Assembly (NCBI GenBank): GCA_023935145.1
Contig: CM043701.1
Coordinates: forward strand, 73,330,817-73,394,816
Source of the DNA: Bretschneidera sinensis
Taxonomy: Eukaryota > Streptophyta > Magnoliopsida > Brassicales > Akaniaceae
Reading direction: 5' to 3'
Length of the DNA stretch: 64,000 nt
Each line of letters opens with the position of its first letter. Positions within the stretch are counted from its first letter, which is position 1. Below are positions 1-12,600 of this stretch, piece by piece. The position numbers and the translations under genes were made by a program. The notes beneath the pieces are model-generated. The model saw nothing but the letters and a program-made list of their open reading frames with translations, did not search any database and had not been told where the DNA came from.

Positions 1-473
1 TTCAAGTAGGTGATTGGGTGTAATTAAAAATATCTCCATGAAAATGTGTGTTGAAGATCAAAAAGAAAGGAAAGTTGAGTCTGAGGTAAGTGGGACCCTA
101 TGCGGTTATTGAGAAAGTTGGGCTAGTTGTGAATAGCCTAGATTTGCCTCCAGAGTTGAAGCAGTGACATAATGTATTCCATGTTTCACTTAGGCGAGAG
201 CGCTTACTTGATAAATCTCATAATATTTTGAGCCAAGCTGTAGAAATTCATAAATATTCGACTTTTATACAAGTACAAGTGAGAATTTTAGACAGAAAAG
301 AACAAGTCTTATATAGTAAAATAATTTCATTAGTTCAAGTTTTGTGGTGGAATAAGGATGTTGAAGAGATTACGTGAAAGCGTGAGACAATTATGAAGAA
401 ATATTATTCACAATTGTTTCTTGAGTTAGGTAAGGAAATTTCGAGGACGAAATTTTTATAAGGTGGGTAGAAT
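1..473 (+). pseudogene. Chromovirus pol 3' end (integrase tail and chromodomain), degenerate
   Basis: This is the end of a Ty3/gypsy polyprotein whose 5' part lies outside the window. The translation shows the GPY/F-type stretch after the integrase core (VGPYAVIEKVG), then an FHVSLRR block. A chromodomain-like tail follows at about 235-415, with VRILDRKEQVLYSK, a VKVLW-like core and EEIT, in which the expected Trp codon has become TGA. Other in-frame stops lie near the start. The coding part runs into a polypurine-rich tract (GAGGACGAAATTTTTATAAG) just before the LTR, as in Tekay-type chromoviruses. The sequence is non-functional. The lineage within chromoviruses is inferred from motif resemblance only. 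Confidence 0.75.
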
Positions 474-763
474 TGTAATACCTGTATTCGTAAAGTAAGG
501 ATAAAGAAGTAATTTAATAAATATGACATGAAATTAAAATAATAAATATGTGAAAGATTTATTATGGAATAAAATAATTATTTTGAAAAAAAAAGACTTG
601 TGGTAGTATAAAGAAAAATAAAAAGAAAAAAATTTTGAATCGTCCAGAAGGACAAAGGAAAAAGGAAAAAGAAAAAAAAAGGTTTTGTTTAAAAAAAATT
701 GAACTGTCGAGAAGGACAAAGAAAAAAAAGAAAAGAAAAAAAAAGAAATAAAAAAAAAACCAT

Positions 764-790
764 GGCAACACCTGGAATCTAGGTGTTGCC
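764..790. other. Perfect 10-bp hairpin inside the LTR
   Basis: GGCAACACCT, a 7-nt loop, then AGGTGTTGCC form a perfect stem. It sits directly after about 100 bases of almost pure purine on the plus strand. It is missing from the related LTR at 9945-11994. Confidence 0.6.
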
Positions 791-1676
791 AAAAGAGGAA
801 GCGTGGTGTGTTGTGTATAATGCATGAGACACAGCACAAAAGTGAACATTTGGGGGGGGGGGCAAAAATCTGCATATATAAACAGTTTTTTTATTTTTTT
901 TTATATACTTACGAAATTCTGATTGGTTTTCTTCTTTTTACAATTCAAACTACTCTATTTCTCTAAAAACTTGGGGACCGAAAGAAAGAGTGAAAGAGTC
1001 AAATTTTGAAGGGATTTACGGGAGAATTTTATAGAGAGGCACGAAAAGCTCTAAGAAAAACAGAAGGTAATAACATAAGTTTTATTTTTGAAATCTAGCA
1101 TACATGAAATTTCCTATAATTCAAAGTGGGAATTTTCAACGGATGTGAATTATGGAAGAATTGAAGAATAAATTAGAAATTTTAATATAAATATTATGTC
1201 AGGTGTTAACTATCACTAACCGGGGGAAATTGCTCAAAGGAGCAGGAAATGTAAAGAGGTGATCCAAGGGTAGCTCTAAGTGCTACGTGGTGAGTTATAT
1301 TTACTTTAAGTGATCAAGATATATATGAAATATCTAATGATAATATTAGAATAAATTATTAGCTTATACTTTGGTGGTAGATGAAAAATTATATGATGGG
1401 TATGATAGGTATAATTGATATGTAGAAAATTATTATCTGAGAAGTAATATTATTAGAATAATGAGTCGATTTAATAATGAAGGTGATAAATGAAATTCTT
1501 GACGATTTATGGTTGATAAATTGATGTGATATATAAGGAGAATAAATTAGTGAAATTGATCAAATAGTATTTTAGAAAAGACAGGATAGCTAAATTAAAT
1601 GTCTGAATACATGTTTGTTTTTATATTATTGTTCATATGCATATTTCATATCATTGTTCATATGCATATGCATAAA

Positions 1677-1830
1677 ATAAAAGAACTGAGAGGGGGCCGG
1701 TCTAAATGAAAAACCGTGACAGCCGGTATATTCTAGAAATAAATGAAAACCGTGACAACCAGTTTATGCTGGAAATAAAAGAACCGGGAGGGGGCCGGTT
1801 TAAATTAAATAAAAGAACAGGGAAGCCAGC
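1677..1830 (+). repeat. Short subrepeats in the LTR U3/R region
   Basis: Imperfect tandem units of about 35-55 bp carry 'aaccgtgacagccggtat' and 'gaaccgggagggggccggt'. The solo LTR has the same block with extra units at about 11035-11225, so copy number differs between family members. Confidence 0.7.
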
Positions 1831-2466
1831 GAGTTTAAGATAAAAACATGTTGACATGTGGGAAGACGTTCCCTAATAATAATTCATGCATTGCATCTGT
1901 TTTAAATATTGATTGTATTACTGAGATGCTGAAGTGTTGTTTGTTATTATAAATTTATTTATAGATGAATGAGTCTCATAGAGAGACAGTTATGGTGAGA
2001 AAGAAACATGAAAGCATGATATGACAAGAACTATCTAAATAGTAGACTATATGCTATTATCAAGTTATATAAGATATAAATGATTAAATATTAAAAGACT
2101 ATTTATACAAATTGAATACTTCTAGTAAATTTAATTCACTGAGCTTGTGAAGCTCATCCCTCATTATACAATGATTTGGTGAGTTGAGATTCAGATGAAA
2201 TTATTATCTGTAAGCCACGTACGTGTTCACATCCTCAGACTAATGAGAAAATAAAATAAAAATTTATTTGTAAATATTCATGCATTTTACATTGTGTATA
2301 ATGTTTAAGTCAAGATCAGAATGATGTATTTCCTCTGTTGAGGGTTGAGGATTGAAGTAAAAATTTCTGTTGGTATTTTTTTATTGTTGCAAATATGTGT
2401 CGTATGAGATTTTCAAAATGTGACAACACCTTCTAGGGGGTGGCCAACCCGGGATGGGTAGTTATA

Positions 2467-2917
2467 AAAACCCACCAGCCAAAAATCCTTAGGAGCTAGT
2501 GCTCCATAATATTCGATCACCCTTGATTGGAGATCTCTAGTTTTTCGTTGCTCATGCATATATGTTTAGAGGTCGGGCACTTGAACAGCTTATGAACTCG
2601 TCTCCAAAGGATCAACAAGAATCTCCATCAACGTAAGGCATAAATCTCTAACCTTGTAGAGAGATATTGTTTAATTATTCTAATAAATTCATAGAGAATT
2701 TCTTGGTGAAAGTTTATTGGCATAATCTGAAAAGAAAAAAAATTCCATTGCATTTTCTATGCTGGTAGACTTACAATTTTGCCCATATTTCAACCTTTAA
2801 AACTCATTAATCCCTCTTCTATTTATACTTCACATGTAAATCTCATTAATACTTCACCCTATTTAAATGTAAGAGGTGTAAAAGCATAAAAGAATAGTTG
2901 GTAACCCAGTTATTAAC
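2467..2917. other. Unassigned sequence between two LTRs
   Basis: No gene is recognised. A short ATG-led reading stretch at about 2562-2633 ends at a good splice-donor-like CGTAAGG. This could be the relic of a 5' exon, but nothing downstream continues it. Confidence 0.3.
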
Positions 2918-4080
2918 TGTTAATTAAGGCAATCTAAGAAGGAGAGTGAATTGGGTTATTAAAAACTTTTCCAATTAATTCAAGTAAAAAAAGAACACTA
3001 AATAAACTTGCTAAAAATTAAAGAGAGTGAGGGAGAAGATCCTGCAAATAGATATATAGTGGTTCGGTCACTCTTTGTGCCTAGTCAACTCCTCAAGAAT
3101 CCTCTTGAGAATTTCTTCACTAATCCAAGGAATTTCAAGATGTTGCTCAAACCCTCACAAGAAATTTTTTTCCTAGCATTTAAACCCTCAACACTTAGGA
3201 ATCCTTCCTAAGAGTTACATCTACTCTTTTAAAGTAATAGAATAAGAAGGATTTGTTTGATATATCAAGAGAGAGATCTTAATAAAAGATTACAACTTAG
3301 ATTTCTTTCTGAAAGCTCTTATCTCAATAATGACTCAATTTGAATATTTGAAAACTTTAATTTAGTAAGTAATGAGCTCTAAGATGGTCAAGATTTTTGT
3401 TGAAGCTTATAATGGTTGGGTATTTATAGTTATACCTTCAACTAGCCGTTTGAGACAAGATATGATCCCTTGGTGCATTTAATGCTACTGACCTTCATCT
3501 TAATTTTTGAAAAGTAGTTGTTATTACGACATGATAGTAGACTATGCCTTTGGTGTAGTCATCTATCCTTTTGAAAAATGAAAGCGGAAGCCAAGTTTTT
3601 GAGCTCATAGTCGACTATGATGGAGGTGTAGTTGACTATCCAACTGATTTTAAAAGCAAGTATTAACATTTTGAGCCCGTAGTCGGCTATGCACAAGTGT
3701 AGTCAACTACAAAAAGCTTATGTCCAAAACAAAAGTTTTGGAAAAGACTCTGTAATCGACTATATTTACCTAAGTTTGAAGTTTTCCTTAAAATCCTTTT
3801 ATCAAGATAAGTTTTATGAATTTGTTTAAGTTAAACACTTATCAAAAGCAATTTTTGAGCTATAACTAAATTGAGAGCTTAGAGAGGGATTACAAATAAC
3901 GTAATTTTAACTAATCCTGAATTTCTCTCATGTTTCTTCTACTTATTCTTCTTGAATGATCTACAAGCTTGATAAATTTGTTGCATGTGCCTTATAAATT
4001 ATGATCTTGAAATAACTTGAGCGGAGTACATTAGTGAAATAAAGTGTTTTATTATTATCGAAATCAATATAGGGTTAACA
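2918..4080 (-). mobile_element. Solo LTR, copia SIRE/Maximus-like
   Basis: The termini are perfect inverted repeats (TGTTAA at 2918 and TTAACA ending at 4080). The flanking pentamers TTAAC (2913-2917) and CTAAC (4081-4085) match at 4 of 5 positions, as expected for an old target-site duplication. The interior has a 'gtggttcggtcac' block near 3060 and four degenerate copies of a 'tagtcgactatg' motif at 3530-3770, a style known from SIRE-type LTRs. Orientation is inferred from the similar 'gtggttcg' block in the minus-strand element at 18853-20758. No internal coding region accompanies it. Confidence 0.55.
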
Positions 4081-4085
4081 CTAAC

Positions 4086-5116
4086 ACTATTTTTCTTTGG
4101 TTAAGTTCAACTCGAAAGGCATTGATGTGTTAGATATGTAAAATTCTTCAATTTTTTAAAGAAAAAAAGTTCAAAAATGCGTTGTAAATGAAATTGTTTT
4201 ATCCGTGAAAAACTAGAAAGTTTTCCAAATCTGAATTAACCTTGTATTCTTTAGCATGTAAGAACTCTTACTGGCTCTTAAAACTTGATGTTAAGAATCC
4301 TACCAGGTAGGAGAAATTCTTAAGTAAACCTTACTTATAACATCAATTGTATATTTCATAATTGTGTCATATTAATAAAGTAAAAATACTGTAAGAAACA
4401 CTCATCTGGAGAAGATGAAAGAAGATAGTTACATATAAGACTAACTACACATATCAACTCCAAATGTGAATTATTTAAGAATAATGATTGTTGGGCACTC
4501 TCCCAAACACACTCTTTGAAAATTTGAATGACATTTGTTTTGAAATTTAAGAAGTAATTACTAATCCAGTTTGTGTATGGAATAAGTGTTTTAATGGGGT
4601 ATCCAAATAGCATTGCTCATTTTTTAGCCCCTATTTAGTTAGGCATATTTTTCCTATATGGGACTTATTTACACTTTCAAAACCTATTTAAGGAAAAAAT
4701 GTTCGTTTGCCAATTTTAAATCACTTATCAAAATCAATATTTAGTTACGTAGGAGAATCCTATAAGTCACCATGACTAATCATTTTTGAACCTAACAGTT
4801 CTCTCTCCTCATCCTCGTGAACTCTGTGAGCTCCTCTCTCTCTCATAGACTTCACTATAATTTCTTCAAGAAATTCCAGAAATCTTCCATGACAGCTCGT
4901 CTCTTACATTGTTCTTCTTCTCATCTAATCTACAAATTTCGGAGATCCAAAAAAAAATGAAGTTTGTCTATTTTTTTGATAATATTGAAAATTGATTTCT
5001 CTGGATTCATGGTTTCTTAAGTTGGTTTAGGCTTTTGCTTTCAATTTCTGGTGGATTTTGCAACTGGTTTGGGCTGTGCATGATTATATTCTTCTTCTTT
5101 GTCTGTATTTCTTAAA
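4086..5116. other. No recognisable gene; a pyrimidine-rich leader-like stretch
   Basis: Nothing coding is recognised. A C/T-rich stretch at about 4795-4870 resembles a plant 5' UTR, but no convincing exon follows. The first long in-frame stretches downstream belong to repeats. Confidence 0.4.
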
Positions 5117-5650
5117 TTTGTGTGTAAATTTTAGGATTTTTTCAACTTTGATTTGAGTGTCTTTATGCGATAATTTCTACGTAAATTTTACTAAGGATTG
5201 ATAGTGGCTTAATCTAATTGTTGATTCTTCCCTCTGTTGGTACGATCTCATTGCAATTTTTAGGGTTTTTTCATGTATGATTTTAGGGTTTTCCTTCCTT
5301 GATTTGTATATAAATGTTATTATGGATAAACATTGTATTTAATACTTCCATCTAATTGTTGCTCCTATATTGGTACGATTTCATTGCAATTTTTAAGGTT
5401 TTTAAGATTGATTTTAGGGTTTTTCTTCCACAAGTTGTATGAAAATTTTACTATGCATTAACAGTGGCTTGTATACTTCTATATGATTGTTCCTTCTTTA
5501 TCCGTGTTGGTATGATTTCTTTGTAATTTTTAGGGTCTTTTAGATACTGATTTTAAGGGTTTTATTTCATAATTTTTATGTAATTTTTACTATAGATTGA
5601 CAGTAACTTGTATATTTTCATCTGATTAATGCTTCTTGTTGATTTTCATT
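5117..5650. repeat. Tandem repeat, about four units of about 133 bp
   Basis: Each unit carries 'ttgcaatttttagggtttt', then 'ttactatggattgacagtggctt', then 'catctaattgttgcttc', in that order. The 'ttg(c/t)aattttta' landmarks lie at 5251, 5384 and 5521. The units are diverged by point changes and small indels. Confidence 0.7.
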
Positions 5651-6657
5651 TTGGTTTGAAGTAAATTTATTCTCTCTGTTCGAACTGATTCTCCTGTGGT
5701 TTGAAGTAAATTTCTTCTCTCTGTTCGAACTGCTTTCATGTGTGTTTGAAGTCAATTTCTTCTCTATTATTCTTGCTAATTTCTATTAATTTGTTGACTG
5801 TTAATGACTGTATTAAGTCAATTACTTTCATCTGTTTCTTGACTGGTTTTTTTAGCTGCTTTTCATGTGGCTTTGAAGTTAATTTCTTCCATCTGTTTCT
5901 TTTCTCAGTCCAATGTTTTGTTTTTTTTTTTTTTTTTTTTGATAAACATTAGATTTATATGTGCATTATCTTATGGTTTTTTGTTGAACTCTCTTGCTAC
6001 CATTTTTCTTCTCTATTAGTGCTCTTTTGGTTTCATTTTGCTTCTCTGTTAGTGCTCTCTGCCAATGCTTTCTTGGTATCATTTTGCTTCCCTGCCAGTG
6101 ATCTCTTTCTTCCATTTTGCTCCCCTTTGTTGTTTTTGTTAAGCACTTGTCTCTCAATGTTGGTCATCTATGTTTGATTACTTTGTTCAATGGATAATAT
6201 GACCCTAGTTTGATGGCATTGAAGTGCTTCCTATAAGGTGTTTGGGGAGGGATAGAGAGAGGGAGGGCAGAGATAAAAAAAGGAGGAAGGGGGAGGGAGA
6301 ACAGATTGTTTATGACTGCAAGATGTCAATAGGAAGCAGAGTTTGCAATGGTAGGGGAAGGATAAGAGTTTACTTTCTTGCAGAGTTTGAAGCGCTTTAT
6401 GTAAGGTGTTTGGGGAGGGAGTAGAGTTGGCTTTCTCCTAATGCTCTCGTGGTTTCATTTTTCTCTCTACCACTACTATCCGTTGGCTTTCTCCTAGTGC
6501 TCTCTTGGTTTCATTTTTCTCTCTACCACTGCTATCCACTCTCTGTCAGTGCTCTTTTGGTTTTATTTTTCTCTCTACCACTAGTATCAACTCTCTACCA
6601 ATGCTCTTTACTCTTGACCAGTTCTCTATGATCTCTCTTGGTATTCTTTTGAATGGT
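5651..6657. repeat. Degenerate minisatellite-like repeats, left part
   Basis: Three kinds of short repeat are intermixed. A 44-45 bp unit 'gaagtaaatttcttctctctgttcgaactg' starts at about 5659, 5704 and 5748. A unit of about 60 bp with 'agtgctctcttggtttcatttttctctctacca' appears at about 6000-6130 and 6440-6620. A 'gtaaggtgtttggggagggat' unit lies at about 6235 and 6400. A T20 run sits at about 5920. Reading frames here are low-complexity by-products. Confidence 0.6.
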
Positions 6658-6665
6658 TAATTTGT

Positions 6666-7626
6666 AGGGCTGAAGATGAAAACCGATGAACCCGCGAACC
6701 TAAATCAAACCGATGCAATGGGTTGGGTTGGGGTTTTTAAAAGTTAGCTTGTGTTTGGGTTGAGGAATTATTGAATTTGATAGGTTGGGTCATAGGTTTA
6801 ATAAATTTTAACTTGACCCGAACCGATAACTCGATCATTATATAATTATATTTTATATATATTTAATATTTATTATATGTAATTATTTATATAATGCATT
6901 TATTTTTTTATTCTATAGTGGTGTTGAAGTTTTGAAGAATTGATTAATCACGAACTTCCAAAATCTAGTTTTTATTTATTGTTGTCTAGTATCTATTAAA
7001 TTAAGATTGTTTAAACATTGTGTTAAGTGATTTAAAGTACTTTTTAAGTGATGGATTTGTAAGATTTAGGTTGCATTGGATTTATGAATTTGAAATAAAT
7101 ATATTTATATTTCAAATTAGTTAAAAAAGAAGCTTAAATACAATTTAAAGTTTAGAGCTTTTACACTAATATTCATATTGATGAATTTATCCAATCTTCA
7201 AAACTTGTGAATTTGAAACACATTTTAGAAAAATAGCGTTTCAAACTCACAAGTTTATGAGTCTTAAATAACCTTTTAAACATGCAAAATTGATAGACTT
7301 GAGTTTCATCCAAGTTTCTAAATCAACTTTGTATATAAATACATGCATTTTAAATTGATGTTTCCAAATAAAGTATTTTGAATTCTTGTATGGGTTTGAA
7401 TTTGGATCTAATGAATGATGAATTATTGTAGTAGAATAGTTTTTTCTTATGTAATATGTTTGAATTAATTTTTAAGTGAAAAAAAATCAAATCGGTGACT
7501 CGAATCGATTCAACTTGATTTGAATGGGTTGAGTGGGGTTGAAGTTAGATGGGTTTATGAGTTATGATTTGGTTGGGTTGAATTTTTAAGGGAATTCGAC
7601 TCAAATCTACTCATGCTCGACTCTAG
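6666..7626. mobile_element. hAT-type non-autonomous element (about 960 bp)
   Basis: It is bounded by TAATTTGT (6658-6665) and TAATTTGG (7627-7634), an 8-bp target-site duplication with one mismatch, as hAT elements make. The ends are imperfect inverted repeats (AGGGCTGAAGATGA against the complement of TCATGCTCGACTCT, 9 of 14 matching). The sub-terminal parts carry 'gggttgggttgggg' and 'cgaatcgattcaactt' tracts typical of plant hAT MITEs. A related repeat at about 7935-7965 keeps the uninterrupted 'gaatgggtaatttgggtat', which serves as an empty site. Confidence 0.65.
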
Positions 7627-7634
7627 TAATTTGG

Positions 7635-8330
7635 GTATACTTTAAACTGGTTTGAATTGTTTTACAATAGGTGTTTGGGGATGGATGTAGGAAAGAGAGA
7701 AGAGAAGGAAGAAAAATATACTTTGGTTGATTTTTCAATAAAATACAGCACTTTTTCAATCAGTTGGGCTTAAATTGATACCTAAAGTGCAACAGTTGTT
7801 CATATTTGTTATTTGATGTAAATGTGTTATAATTGGTGTTTTTCCTTTATTCTTCCCGCTTTTACTGTACAAGTGGTTTTTTTGGCAATCTTTTCTTGGT
7901 ATCTTTTTGCTTCTCTCAGTTTAATTGCTTTGTTGAATGGGTAATTTGGGTATGCTTTGGTTGCTTTTAACTGATTCATGCATGTTATGTGTTTGCAGAG
8001 GGATGAGGGGATAGAGAAAAGAGAAAAGAGAGGGATGTGGGAGGAGAGAGAGAGAGAGAGAGAGAGTTGTTTTTTCATGCATGCATGGCATTGAATTTAT
8101 TTACTTGTCTCATGCATGTTTGGTGTTTGGGGATGGATGGGGAAAGGGAACTTTGAGAAAAGAGAGGGATGAGGGAGGACAGAACGGGAAGTGTGTCTCA
8201 TGTATGCATGCATGGCATTAAGTTGATTTAGGATTTAGGATTTCTCGTACATGCATGACTTTAGGTTGATTTAGGTGTGTCTCATATATTGTATTAGGCC
8301 TTAGACAATGATGAACTTCCTAGAATGTCA
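7635..8330. repeat. Degenerate minisatellite-like repeats, right part
   Basis: This continues the 5651-6657 repeats after the hAT insertion. 'ggtgtttggggatggatg' occurs at about 7671 and 8119, 'ttgggtatgctttggttg' at about 7947, and 'catgcatgcatggcatt' near 8079 and 8204. A (GA)n tract lies at 8046-8067. No gene is recognised. Confidence 0.55.
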
Positions 8331-8519
8331 TTAATTTTTTTTGCATGTCATGCATTAATTTGGGTCTAGTTTGCTGTCTTTGAACTTGTTAATTATGTGT
8401 ATGTGCATGTTTAGGCTGCGTTAGTGTCTGTTTGTTTGGGAAAATGAGGTTCCCCCAAGTCAACACCTAATGGTCTCACATCATTATCTGGCTTTTAACG
8501 GTTAAAACTCAACCACTAA

Positions 8520-9035
8520 GGCATATTTGGATAGGGTTTTTGAAAATTAAAATTGAAAATAGTTTTCGAAATTTTTTTTTTTATGTTTAACAAATATTTT
8601 TTAAAAGTAATTTTTTTAAAAATAGTTTTTAAAAAATTAGTTTTTTAAAAACTGTTTTATTTAAATTTCAAATTGGTGTAAAATAATTTTTAAAAAATAA
8701 CCCTAAAATCAGTATTTACTTTTCTGTTTCATTTTTCTTTCATGATATATAAAAAATATTAAAATTTTAAAAATAAAATAATATTAATTATTTTTAAGTA
8801 TTTAGTAAATATAAAAATAAAATTAATATAGATTTTAAATTTAAACTCAAAACTAAAAAAAATTATAAGGTGTATGAAAAAAATTTTTAAAATAAAATTA
8901 TTTAAACAACATTTCAATGTTTTCTGTTTTGAAAACAGTTTTTTAGTTACAGTTATTAAAAAATATTTTTTTTTTTAAAATATTAAAAAATTATTTTATT
9001 TTTTAAAAATAAGAAACTGTTGTCTTGACATGTCT
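8520..9035. mobile_element. Candidate Tourist-like (PIF/Harbinger) MITE
   Basis: This is a very AT-rich 516-bp segment flanked by TAA on both sides (8517-8519 and 9036-9038), the target length and sequence used by PIF/Harbinger elements. The left end GGCATATTTGGATAGGG resembles Tourist termini. The right end (complement AGACATGTCAAGAC) matches only partly. There is no coding sequence. Confidence 0.4.
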
Positions 9036-9533
9036 TAATATTTTCTGTCCTAAAACCAATGTCATTGAAGGTTTTGCAGAGTTTAAGAAAAGCTACTTTC
9101 TACTCTACTAATTCAGCCAACAAATTGTTATCTTCCCTTAATAACCTTGCCTAAAGCTGCGTGACAACTCAGCATTAGTTGGCACCAAAAGAGAGAAAAA
9201 GAATTTAGAAGCTGCATCTTCTGTGTAAAAATCTCACTTGACCAGAATATTTAATTATTTTATGAGAAAATATCTATCTGATTATGGGTTAGGATTAAAT
9301 GAGAAAAGAATATATATTCCCAAAAACTAAGGTGCCCAAGAAAGTAAGATTAGGTTGATTGAACAAAAAAAAAAAAATCAAATTTGGGAAAAAATTTCTC
9401 CATAAATAACGCGCCAACGATTGCCACCAAAAGCATGTTGACTAAATTGCCTGTAAATTTGGTCCAAAAACAAAAACATTTTGATTCTTTTATATTCTAT
9501 AAAAGTAGAATTTGGTTCATTTATTTTTCCGAC
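9036..9533. other. No recognisable gene
   Basis: Ordinary AT-rich sequence with an A13 tract near 9365. Nothing can be assigned. Confidence 0.4.
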
Positions 9534-9639
9534 CTATTCCTCTGTTCTTTATCTTCCAATATACTCTTATCTCCAATCAAACTCTAATCTTTGCATTCTT
9601 GATAGAGTAATGCTAATATGGACTCTATCTAAATCACAA

Positions 9640-12600
9640 ATCTCAACTAATTCATATCAGAGAAACAATTGTCCTTTGCCGAAAGAAATGATATATGTGA
9701 AAATTTATTGAAATAGAGTAAGGATGGAGTGATTAAAAGAGGTTCAGTTTTTACTATTGAAACTCAGTTTCAATTTCCAAAAGAATTTTTGTTCATATTT
9801 GTAAACAAGCAAAGCAATGCTTTACAGAAGGGAGGACTGTTGATGTATGTACCAATCATTCTGAAAAGTCCGCTCTTCATCAGCGAATAAAAAAAAAAGA
9901 GCCATTTTTGACAGAAGCTAACAAGAGAGCACGTTTGGAGTTTTTGTAATATCCACGTTTCTAAAGTACAAGTAAAAAAAAAAAATTAATAAATATGATA
10001 TGAAATTACAATAATATATATGTAAAAGATTTAGTATTAAATAAAATAATTCTTAAAAAAACTAAAGTAATCTTAAAAAAAAGAAAAAACAAATTCTTTT
10101 AAAAATTTCTCTGAAAATTGGAGGATTGCATGTTTTATATTTGGCAATTTGGTTGAAGAAAATTGAAGACAAGCATATGAGTAATCAAATTTTGGTTATA
10201 TATATATAAAATGTAATTTATTTTGTTACTTACCAAATTTTGTTTGGTTTTTTTTCAATTACTTTATTTTTTTAAACACTTGGGGATCAAAAAAATAATT
10301 GAAAGAGTAAAATTTTGAAGAGGTTTACAGGAGAATTTTATAGAGAGTCACGGGAAGCTATAAGAAAAACAGAGGGTAATAATATAATGTTTGTTTTTGA
10401 ATTTTTAGCTTACATGAAATTTCCTGAAATTCAAAGTGGAAATTTTCAAAGGGTATAAATTATAAAGAATTGAAGAATAAATTATAAATTTTAAAATATT
10501 ATGTCAGGTGTTGTCGATCAGCAACCGAGAGAAATTTCTGAGAGAAGCAAGAAAAGCAAAGAGGTGATCCACGGGTAGCTGTAAGTGTTACGTGGTAAGT
10601 TAGATTTACTTTAAGTAATCAAGATAAATATGAAATATCTAGTAATAATATTAAAATAAATCATTAGTTTATACTTCGGTGGTAGATGAAAAATTGATTG
10701 ATAGGAATTTTGGACATGTAGAAAATTATTATGTGAGAAATAATATGTTTGGAATAATAAGTTGATTTAATAATAAAAGCGATAAATGAAATTCTTGATG
10801 AGCTATGGTTGATGTTTTGGTACGAATTATGAGGAGAAGAAATTTAGTGGATCTTGACAAGCTATGATGGATAATTTGATGTGATTTATGAGGAAAAAAA
10901 TTTAGTGGATTTTTTTTCAATAATAATTTGAGAATAATCAGGATAACCAATTTAATATATTTGAATTCGTGTTTGTTTTTATGTTATTGTTCATATGCAT
11001 ATTTCATATCATTGTTCATATACATATACATGAAATAAAAGAACCGGAAGGAGGTCGGTCTAATTAAAAAACTATGACAGCCGGTATTTGCTGGAAATAA
11101 AGGAAAACCGTGACAGCCGGTATATGCTGAAAATAAATGAAAACTGTGACAATCGATATATGCTGAAAATAAATATCGTGACAGCTGGTATATGCTGGAA
11201 ATAAAAGAACCGAGAAGGGGCCGGTCTAAGATAAAAATATGTTGACATGTGGGAAGACGTTCCCTAATAATAATTCATGCATTGCATCGGTTTTAAATAT
11301 TGATTGCATTACTGAAATCCTGAAGTGTTGTTTGTTATTGTGAATTTATTTATAGATGAATGAGTCTCACAGAGAGACAGTTATGGTGAGAAAGAAACCT
11401 AGAAGTATGATATGATAATAACCATCTAAAGATTTTATGCTGTGAACCTCATTACGAGGTAGTTATGAGATAATTAATGGTCTTAAGGTGAACCAATAAA
11501 TAAGATGAAGAGATTGATAAGAGTGAGACTTATGATATGTGTAGTGATAGTAGAATGTTATTATCAAGTTGTATGAGATATAAATGATTAATATTGAAAG
11601 ACCATTTATACAAATTGAATACTTTTAGTAAATTTAATTCACTGAGCTTATGAAGTTCATCCCTCATTATACAATGATTTCAGGTAGCAGACAGACAAAT
11701 AGTTTGGTGAGTTGAGATTCAGACGAAATCATTATCTGTAAGTCACGTACGTGTCCACATCCTCAGATTAATGAGAAAATAAAATAAAAATTTATTTGTA
11801 AATATTCGTGCATTTTATGTTGTATATTATGTTTAAGTCAAGATCAGATTAATGTATCTCTTCTATTGAGGGTTGAGAATTGAAGTGAAACTTTATGTTA
11901 GTACTACTTTTATTGTTGCATATGTGTTATGCTGAAATTTTAAAAATGTGACAACACTATCTCGAGAGTGGCCAATCCGGGATGGATCGTTACAGTTATG
12001 TTTATCAAATATTGGACCATGTAGTTTTAATACTAATCATAAGTTTATTGACATGTTTGTTTGCACTCATATTGATGAAAAAATGTTTTATCTCTCAAAA
12101 ACATTAGGAAGATATTATCTCCATCCTGTTGATGTTGAGCCCCAAAGAACTTGTAAAAGCAAAAGATTTATCTCAAAGATAATGTTCTTAGAAGCAGTAG
12201 CAAGAGCATGCTTTGATTTAAACCCCAATCAATAATTTTATGGAAAATTTGATATTTTCTTTTATTTTCAAGGAACTAATAAAGAGAAACAACCAAAATA
12301 GAGTTGCTGGAACATTAGAAACAAAATCAATTATGTCAGTCACCAAGGATATGATCAAACCATGCTTAATAAAGAAGGTGTTGCCAAAGATTAGATTGAA
12401 ATGACCACATTCAAGTGATACCAACCTCACATTAATGTTATTGATAAAGAATTGTTGAAGCAACAAATAGAGATTGATTTGAAATCAGTATGTGGTTTCA
12501 ACCACATAAGAGTCCTGATATGAATGTTTTGGATCATGGATATTTTAAAGCAATTCAATCTTTTCAATATTGAGAAATTGCCATTAGTATCGATGAATTA

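Larger units (their letters stand above)
474..2466 (+). mobile_element. 3' LTR of the left-edge chromovirus
   Basis: It starts TGTAATACC right after the polypurine tract. It aligns by eye over most of its length with the solo LTR at 9945-11994, including a block of 'gtgacagccggtat' subrepeats at about 1677-1830. Its end is read as GTTATA, where the solo copy has GTTACA, so the terminal CA appears mutated to TA. A purine-rich insert at about 590-760 and a 10-bp hairpin are not in the solo copy. The partner 5' LTR is outside the window, so no target-site duplication can be tested. Confidence 0.75.

Noticed and set aside
534..875. Phe/Ser-rich minus-strand reading frames
   Set aside because: They are the complement of a purine-rich low-complexity tract in an LTR.
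3008..3211. A 67-residue plus-strand reading frame
   Set aside because: It lies within the copia solo LTR and has no domain. The element appears to be on the other strand.
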